Shown here piece after piece: positions 58,412-64,000 of a DNA stretch of 64,000 bases. The notes under the pieces were generated by a model. The model saw nothing but the letters and a program-made list of their open reading frames with translations. It was not told where the DNA came from and did no database searches. Each line of letters begins with the position of its first letter. Position 1 is the stretch's first letter. Both the position numbers and the translations under genes were made by a program. The DNA is from Desulfitobacterium_A sp035539115 (GTDB lineage Bacteria; Bacillota; Desulfitobacteriia; Desulfitobacteriales; Desulfitobacteriaceae), in contig NZ_DATLJA010000036.1 in the NCBI RefSeq assembly GCF_035539115.1, forward strand, positions 1 to 64,000. The letters run 5' to 3'.

Positions 58412-60646
58412 TCAGGTTAATTTTACTATCTTATCAATTCGGCAAGACGCGACTTTAAAAATAGGTTGTTTCGAGAGTGGGTCTACCCAATTTAAAGTCA
58501 AGTGATTAGCTGCCTGTTTAAGATGGGCTTCACTTGGGTCTAAATCTCCAAAATGAAAGGGAACAAAAATCTGTCCAGGACTAACACTGTTTTTTATATG
58601 AGCTGAAACGATGATCCAGCCTCGCCTTGAGGTTAAACGGATCTTCTCGTCGTCTTGAATCCTAAGCTTTTGCGCATCCTCTGGATTAATTTCGACAAAC
58701 CCTTCGGGAGCAGAAATATCTAACTCAGCTACACGCTTAGTTTTCGTCCGGGTATGATATTGTTCAATAATCCGCCCCGTGTTGAGCCAAAAAGGAAACT
58801 GAGCATCCGGAATTTCAGGAGGTTCCTGATAGGGAATTCCCCAAAGCTTGGCTCGACCTGCCGGATGATTAAATGCTCCATAGGCCTGCGAGATCTCTGG
58901 AGCTGTGTTAAAACGCCCTTCAGTATATAATCGTTTAGCTTGAATTATTCCGTCAGGCTCCCCGTTAGTGCAGGGCCAAACCATCCCCTGCTCCCGTTCG
59001 ATCTGCGCATAACTCATCCCTGACATATCATTCGGACGTCCTTGAGAAAGGCATTGCCACTCTTGAAACGCTTCTTCGGTATTTCTCCAGGAGAAAAGCG
59101 GTTCTGCCCCAAGACGCTTGGCAACCGCCTGAATAATTTCAAAATCTGATTTTCCTTCACCCGGAGGTTCGACGGCTTTACAAGCGAGATTGACTCGGCG
59201 TTCAGAATTAGTAACGGTTCCAGTCTTCTCTCCCCATTGGGCGGCGGGAAGAAAAATATCCGCGTACTTCGCAGTCTCCATCGGATAATAGACATCCTGA
59301 ACCACGAGGAAAACCTTGTCTAATAATTCCCGCACATAACCTTGATCGGGTAGAGAGACGGCCGGATTCGTCCCCATCGTCCATAAAAAGTTGAGTTTTC
59401 CTTGCTCAATTGCTTTAAACATGCTCATAATATCTTGAACTTGGGTCGGCAGAACTTGAGAATCAATTCCCCAAAACTCAGCGACTTCTTGTCGGTGCTT
59501 AGGATTGGCTGGATTTCTGTACCCGGGAAGGTAAGTATTTCCTCCCACTTCCCGATTACTCATGGCTGAGGATTGCCCGGTTAAGGAAAAAGGTGCACAT
59601 CCCGGTTTACCAATCTTACCGGTAATCAAGTGCAGCGAACTGATTAAGGTTACAGTATCTGTTGCTGACATACTCTGATTGACGCCTTGGCAAAAGAGCG
59701 TAGTCGCCGTCTTGGCACGGCCAAAAATACGTGCAGCTTCAACGATCTTCTCGGCAGGTACACCAGTCAAGCTTTCCCCAATCTCTGGGGGATAAGCTAA
59801 AACGGTTTGGCGCAATTCCTCAAATCCAAAGGTGGAGTTTCGAATATAGTCTAAATCCAGAAGGTCTTCCTTAAAAATCACATACATGAGACTGTTCAGC
59901 AAGGCCACATTACTCCCTGGACGAAGCGCTAGATGCAAATCTGCGACCTCGGCAGGTAGAGTTAACCGCGGATCAGCGACAATGATCGTGCAGCCCTCCC
60001 TTTCACGATGATTGAGAATGCGTTGCCAGAGTTGTGGATGCATTTCCGCCGGATTTGCCCCGAAAATCAAAAGAACCTCGGCCTGATCTAAGTCGTCGTA
60101 ACACCCTGGGGGGCCATCTGTACCAAAGGAACGAATATACCCCTGAACGGCGGCCGACATACATAGCCGGGTATTCGAATCAATATTCGGCGTTCCAATC
60201 ACCCCTTTGGCAAGCTTCCCTAGGGCATAATATTCTTCTAACAAGAACTGGCCGGTATGATAAATGCCTACAGCTTCCGGACCCACTTGCTCTAAATTCG
60301 CTTTAATCTTTTCCGTCAGTAAAGACAAAGCTTCCTCCCAAGATGCAGGAACAAGCTCTCCATTTTTGCGAATCATCGGCGTGGTTGCCCGTTCTGGATG
60401 ATCAAGCACCTTCCATTCATACAATCCTTTAACACAAAGATGCCCTCGATTTACTGGGGAATCGGGATTTCCTTCGACGGCTACAGCTTTGCCATCCTTC
60501 ACACCGATATAGAGCCCACACCCCACCGCACAATAACCACACGTGGAATAAACCCATTCATCCGGAACTTGATCGCTGGAGGAACGTGTTACAAACCGAT
60601 CCTGAAGGATCGACAGCGCTGATTTGATACTTGTTTCCTTATCCAT
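58412..60646 (-). CDS. Cytoplasmic molybdopterin oxidoreductase, NasA/NapA-like (nitrate reductase type)
   Basis: 744 residues without signal peptide. One 4Fe-4S cluster: C36, C39, C43, C71 ('CGYCAVGCG', 'GHLCVKG'). The Mo ligand is Cys 162 in 'SNTRLCMSAAVQGY', followed by 'DGPPGCYDDLDQAEV', the pattern of assimilatory (NasA) and periplasmic (NapA) nitrate reductases. 'MGTNPAVSLPD' and 'NTGRIIEQYHTRTKT' also fit. Formate dehydrogenase is unlikely, since there is Cys in place of Sec and no FdhE/D neighbour. GGGAGG precedes the ATG. It follows the sigma-54 activator by 9 bases and is probably cotranscribed with it. No nitrite reductase or nitrate transporter is in view, so the substrate is not proven. 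Confidence 0.85.
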   Translation of the reverse strand: MDKETSIKSALSILQDRFVTRSSSDQVPDEWVYSTCGYCAVGCGLYIGVKDGKAVAVEGNPDSPVNRGHLCVKGLYEWKVLDHPERATTPMIRKNGELVPASWEEALSLLTEKIKANLEQVGPEAVGIYHTGQFLLEEYYALGKLAKGVIGTPNIDSNTRLCMSAAVQGYIRSFGTDGPPGCYDDLDQAEVLLIFGANPAEMHPQLWQRILNHREREGCTIIVADPRLTLPAEVADLHLALRPGSNVALLNSLMYVIFKEDLLDLDYIRNSTFGFEELRQTVLAYPPEIGESLTGVPAEKIVEAARIFGRAKTATTLFCQGVNQSMSATDTVTLISSLHLITGKIGKPGCAPFSLTGQSSAMSNREVGGNTYLPGYRNPANPKHRQEVAEFWGIDSQVLPTQVQDIMSMFKAIEQGKLNFLWTMGTNPAVSLPDQGYVRELLDKVFLVVQDVYYPMETAKYADIFLPAAQWGEKTGTVTNSERRVNLACKAVEPPGEGKSDFEIIQAVAKRLGAEPLFSWRNTEEAFQEWQCLSQGRPNDMSGMSYAQIEREQGMVWPCTNGEPDGIIQAKRLYTEGRFNTAPEISQAYGAFNHPAGRAKLWGIPYQEPPEIPDAQFPFWLNTGRIIEQYHTRTKTKRVAELDISAPEGFVEINPEDAQKLRIQDDEKIRLTSRRGWIIVSAHIKNSVSPGQIFVPFHFGDLDPSEAHLKQAANHLTLNWVDPLSKQPIFKVASCRIDKIVKLT

Positions 60647-60655
60647 AAGTCCTCC

Positions 60656-62401
60656 CTAGTGTCCGGTGATATTATATTTTTTAAGTTTCTGGTATAACCC
60701 CGAAACGTGGATTCCCAAAATTCGAGCTGCTTCTTGTTTATTGCCTTGGCTAAGCTTGAGCGACTGCAAAATCGTATTGATTTCAGCCTGCGACACAGCT
60801 TGTTCCAGGGAAATCTCACGACGGTTTGAATTGGAACTAGTAACTGTCTCTAAGCGCAACTCTGAAGAGCACTGTGAATTGGGGATGTGTTTCACAAAAT
60901 CCCCTGGCAGATGCTCGAGGCTGATCACCTTTTCTCCAGGTTCGAGGAAGTTAAACGCGTACTCTAAAACATTCTCTAGTTCACGAACATTACCTGGCCA
61001 ATTATATTTTGAAAAGAGTTGCCGCACTTCAGGACTGAGTTCATTAACCTTCAAGGAGTATTTATGGTTCAGTTTTTGCATAATGCTTGCCGTCAATTTG
61101 GGTATATCCTCGTTTCGTTCCCGTAGAGGTGGAATATGCAGCTTGATGACTGCCAAGCGATAATACATGTCTAACCGAAACTTTCCTTCATCAATCGCTT
61201 GCTCTAAATTTCGGTGAGTTGCAGCCAACACCCGCACATCGACATTCAATGTTTTGCAGCCGCCTACACGTTCAAACGATTTTTCTTGCAGAACACGTAG
61301 AATTTTCGCTTGCATGGCTGCAGGCATATCCCCGATCTCGTCCAGGAAAATCGTGCCTCCATCCGCTAATTCAAATTTACCCGATTTTCCCCCTTTAGCG
61401 GCTCCTGTAAAGGCACCCTCCTCATAACCAAAAAGCTCAGACTCCAATAAATTATCAGGAATCGCTGCACAATTGATCTTGATAAATGGCTCGTTACTCC
61501 GGTGACTCAGATTGTGGATCACTTGCGCGATCAGCCCTTTACCAGTCCCACTTTCCCCCGTAATCAGAACATTGGCATCATGGAGAGCCACACGTGCCGA
61601 GACCTGTTTGATTTTTTTCATCACTGGCGTATCCCCAATGATCTCCTCTAAGGGAGAAGATAATCGACGAATTTCCTGTAGCTCCTCCTTGTAAAAAAGG
61701 AGTTTGCTTTCCAAAAGCTGAAATCGGTCGAATAACTCCTTAACATGATATTTTTCCAAGCGCTCCCGATTCAGAATTTTGCTTAAGCCACCCACGAGTT
61801 CCTTCTCGCAATAAATGGGAGCTTCAGAAAGGAAAAAGGATGACCCTTGAAATTTCACTTCCATTCCTCGAACAGACTGACCTGTACGCAGGACATCACG
61901 GACTCTGGAAAAGGGTAAAATCTGTAGAAGGGAAACTCCGCGAGCCGGTTGACAAGAAATTCCAAGTGTTTCTTGGTACTCCCGGTTTAGCATCACAATA
62001 CGCCCCTGGCGGTCAACTACAGCAATCCCAATGGGGAGATCCCCAAGAATGCTTTCATAAAGACTGAGCAAAGTGTTCAGCTGCGGATTATCCGCTTCTT
62101 GATTCACAAGGGATGGTTTAGCATGCCAATAGACGGCAACACCCAAAAATTTCTCGTCCTTGCAGATCGGACAGTAATGAAGGGTCGCTTTTTGTTTCCA
62201 GATCATCAGGTCCTGGGTAAGAACTTGATGAGAGGTTAGTACCTCTAGTAACCGGGTCTCAGGGAAGACCTCCGTAAGGCGACGTCCCTGAGCATTTCCC
62301 GGTAAAACTTTAAGGGCCTGCGCGACCGAATTATCAATAAAAGTTATGATTCCTCGTTCATTAACTAAGAGCATACCCTCGCCAACAAATTCTTGTTGCA
62401 C
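60656..62401 (-). CDS. Sigma-54-dependent transcriptional activator (PAS-PAS-AAA+-Fis)
   Basis: 581 residues. Two PAS domains (about 5-95 and 112-215; the first has 'YCPICKDEK' with a Cys pair) precede a coiled linker. The AAA+ domain has Walker A 'GESGTGKGLIAQV', the sigma-54 contact loop 'EGAFTGAAKGG', 'GGTIFLDEIGDMP' Walker B and the arginine-finger region 'FRLDMYYRLAV'. A Fis-type helix-turn-helix ends it ('GNKQEAARILGIHVSGLYQKL'). Such proteins bind upstream of -24/-12 promoters and melt them with ATP when the PAS input is right. A matching promoter exists at 58203-58219. The GTG start has GAGGTGA upstream. The Cys pair could sense redox or metal. Confidence 0.94.
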   Translation of the reverse strand: MQQEFVGEGMLLVNERGIITFIDNSVAQALKVLPGNAQGRRLTEVFPETRLLEVLTSHQVLTQDLMIWKQKATLHYCPICKDEKFLGVAVYWHAKPSLVNQEADNPQLNTLLSLYESILGDLPIGIAVVDRQGRIVMLNREYQETLGISCQPARGVSLLQILPFSRVRDVLRTGQSVRGMEVKFQGSSFFLSEAPIYCEKELVGGLSKILNRERLEKYHVKELFDRFQLLESKLLFYKEELQEIRRLSSPLEEIIGDTPVMKKIKQVSARVALHDANVLITGESGTGKGLIAQVIHNLSHRSNEPFIKINCAAIPDNLLESELFGYEEGAFTGAAKGGKSGKFELADGGTIFLDEIGDMPAAMQAKILRVLQEKSFERVGGCKTLNVDVRVLAATHRNLEQAIDEGKFRLDMYYRLAVIKLHIPPLRERNEDIPKLTASIMQKLNHKYSLKVNELSPEVRQLFSKYNWPGNVRELENVLEYAFNFLEPGEKVISLEHLPGDFVKHIPNSQCSSELRLETVTSSNSNRREISLEQAVSQAEINTILQSLKLSQGNKQEAARILGIHVSGLYQKLKKYNITGH

Positions 62402-62566
62402 AATCTCACCTCGTTTATCCGATGGTCGATATTCTTTAATTCGTAATTATTTGAGGAAATCCTTTTTCGTTTTGACAAAAACAGAAGCCGACATCCCTAG
62501 CAAAGAGGAATACCAGCTTCAAGCCACATACTAAAGCATAACTTTGATTCAGAAATTATTCAAACA

Positions 62567-64000
62567 TTAACCAAGTGCCTTTTCTAAAATTTCATTCAAG
62601 CGATTGACCATTCCGCGCGGATCCACGATAATCCCCGCCGCGATTTGTGCATTAGCAAATAATTGTTCTGCTGCTAAGCGTGCAAATGAATCCTCTTGCT
62701 TACGCAAGTCGTTAAGACGCAGAATCAATGCATGCGCAGGATTTATTTCTAAGATTCCCGGGGCGACATCTTTCAAGTCCCGGTTCATCATTTGCATCAT
62801 CCGTTGCATACTATGCGTTCCATAGGGACTCAACATGATTGCTGGACTATCGACAAGACGCTTAGACTCGCGAACTTCCGTAACTTTCGTTCCCAGGAGC
62901 TCTTTTAACCAGTCTGTAAAGTTCTTCAACTCGTCCCCTGCCAAACCTGTCTGTTTGTCAGTTTCATTCTCGTTAGGGGTCAAATTCAGATCCGCTTGAT
63001 CCGCAGAAACTAATTTTTTCCCCTCAAATTCACCAATTGTACTAAAAACATAGTCGTCAATCGGCTCATGAGTATAAATCACTTCATAGTCCTTGTTCCG
63101 GAAAACCTCAAGATAGGGTCCTGCTTCAATGACTTCACGACTTGGGCCATTCATGTAATAGATAGCCTCCTGCCCTTCTTTCATCCGGCTGACATAATCC
63201 TCCAGCGCAAGAAGGTCATCTCCCTCTGTTTTTGAGGACTCGAAGCGGAGGAGCTTCAGAAGTTCATCACGATGGGAGAAATCATTGGCCGCTCCTTCTT
63301 TGAGAAATATTCCAAATTCCTTCCAGAATTCTTTATATTTTTCTGGTTCGGACTTAGCCTGTTCTTCGAGAAACTTAAGGAAGCGTGTCGTAACAACTTT
63401 ATTTAGTTTCGCGACTAAAGCACTATCTTGCATGGTTTCACGGGAGATGTTTAAGGGTAGTTCTTCACTATCCACAACACCCCTGACGAAACGCAGCCAC
63501 TCCGGCAAGATATCCTTAGCTTGCTCCTGAATCAATACTTTCTTGCAATAGAGGTTAATACTCGGTTCCATCCGTCCAAATCCGAACTTTTCAATATTGT
63601 TCTTAGGCACGAACAAAAGAGTATTGAGGTTGATCGGCGCATCTGAGGAAAAATGAAGACGGAAAAGGGGCTCATCATAAGCATTCGCAATGAACTTATA
63701 GAATTCGGTATATTCTTCTTCCGTAATCTCCTTTTTATTTTTGGTCCAAAGAGCTTGAACCGTGTTCACTTTCTCCTCATTTACACTGACCGGATAGGGT
63801 ACAAAACTAGAGTATTGTTTAATTATCCGTTTTACAGTATCTGGCTTTGCAAACTCCTCGGCGTCCTTTTTCAGATGAAGAATGATTCGGGTTCCCCGAG
63901 CTTGATCTTCGGCTTCTTCAATCGAGTAACTTCCCTTACCATCGGATTCCCATTTGTAACTTGGAGCATCTAGCTGGTAAGAACGGGTATAGAGCGTTAC
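62567..64000 (-). CDS. htpG: Molecular chaperone HtpG (Hsp90), C-terminal part; 5' end outside window
   Basis: The frame is open to the window edge at 64000 and covers about 477 residues: the end of the N-terminal ATPase domain ('GTRIILHLKKDAEEF'), the middle domain ('ALWTKNKKEITEEEY', 'LPEWLRFVRGVVDSEELPLN', 'SRETMQDS') and the dimerisation domain ('DSPAIMLSPYGTHSMQRMM'). HtpG folds client proteins by ATP-driven clamp closure in the cytoplasm. The nucleotide-binding helices lie outside the window. No clear terminator follows; the next gene on the strand is the sigma-54 activator, 165 bases on. Confidence 0.96.
   Translation of the reverse strand, partial: VTLYTRSYQLDAPSYKWESDGKGSYSIEEAEDQARGTRIILHLKKDAEEFAKPDTVKRIIKQYSSFVPYPVSVNEEKVNTVQALWTKNKKEITEEEYTEFYKFIANAYDEPLFRLHFSSDAPINLNTLLFVPKNNIEKFGFGRMEPSINLYCKKVLIQEQAKDILPEWLRFVRGVVDSEELPLNISRETMQDSALVAKLNKVVTTRFLKFLEEQAKSEPEKYKEFWKEFGIFLKEGAANDFSHRDELLKLLRFESSKTEGDDLLALEDYVSRMKEGQEAIYYMNGPSREVIEAGPYLEVFRNKDYEVIYTHEPIDDYVFSTIGEFEGKKLVSADQADLNLTPNENETDKQTGLAGDELKNFTDWLKELLGTKVTEVRESKRLVDSPAIMLSPYGTHSMQRMMQMMNRDLKDVAPGILEINPAHALILRLNDLRKQEDSFARLAAEQLFANAQIAAGIIVDPRGMVNRLNEILEKALG

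Noticed and set aside
58412..60646. Formate dehydrogenase alpha subunit
   Set aside because: The Mo ligand stretch 'NTRLCMSAAVQGY' and following 'DGPP' segment fit NasA/NapA, and no formate dehydrogenase maturation or hydrogenase genes adjoin.
62499..62516. Sigma-54-like sequence (CTGG..TTTGCT on the minus strand) upstream of the activator gene
   Set aside because: The GG and GC elements are one base too far apart and the TGGCA core is poor.

Overview
The window reads as chromosomal DNA of an anaerobic, low-to-moderate-GC Gram-positive bacterium. The closest fit I can infer is a Desulfosporosinus/Desulfitobacterium-like member of the Peptococcaceae. The reasons are strong GGAGG ribosome sites, frequent TTG/GTG starts, a second gyrase-like pair (parE-parC), a SpoIIIE/FtsK translocase, DUF1540 and BON proteins, a Tat-exported molybdoenzyme operon and a sigma-54 activator beside it. 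There is no rRNA, CRISPR array, prophage or insertion sequence. One tRNA gene (Trp) is present. Most genes lie on the minus strand.

Layout: 1-3.1 kb holds the end of a DeoR-type repressor, a DHA2-type multidrug exporter and a VanZ-like gene with an apparent one-base frameshift. 3.2-7.6 kb is the parE-parC topoisomerase operon. 7.9-10.4 kb holds a repeat-containing SwmB-like protein, a tyrosine recombinase and a small unknown gene. 10.5-17.6 kb is a sulfur amino-acid island: a CymR-like Rrf2 repressor, a ThiF/MoeB-like E1 enzyme, a cysteine desulfurase, cysteine synthase, a cupin, O-acetylhomoserine sulfhydrylase and a RuBisCO-like protein. The last three are the enzyme types needed to turn methylthio-sugar phosphate into methanethiol and then methionine (an MTA-isoprenoid-type shunt).

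17.7-24.6 kb carries a nuclease-helicase fusion, D-serine ammonia-lyase, a TOPRIM protein, a DEDDh exonuclease, an M48 membrane protease and a DUF1540 protein. 24.7-33.2 kb is a single 2848-residue cyclic beta-1,2-glucan synthase-like gene. 33.4-45.9 kb is mixed housekeeping: FtsK/SpoIIIE, a YdjM-like membrane protein apparently started at ACG, a BON protein, a PHP phosphoesterase, tRNA-Trp, a YaiI/YqxD protein, an unlisted 50-residue basic protein, an ABC-F ATPase, a zincin, a GGDEF-EAL protein and an XRE regulator. 46.3-53.2 kb has pepT, a CstA-type transporter with a possible leader peptide, and a MarR-GH3-MFS group in which the GH3 gene is broken by an internal deletion.

53.4-62.4 kb is a redox region. 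A Tat-exported type II (Asp-ligand) molybdopterin oxidoreductase, a four-cluster ferredoxin subunit and an NrfD-type membrane anchor form an operon preceded by a near-consensus sigma-54 promoter. Just upstream lie a NasA-like molybdoenzyme and a PAS-AAA+-Fis sigma-54 activator that is the obvious candidate to drive it. The window ends inside htpG (Hsp90).
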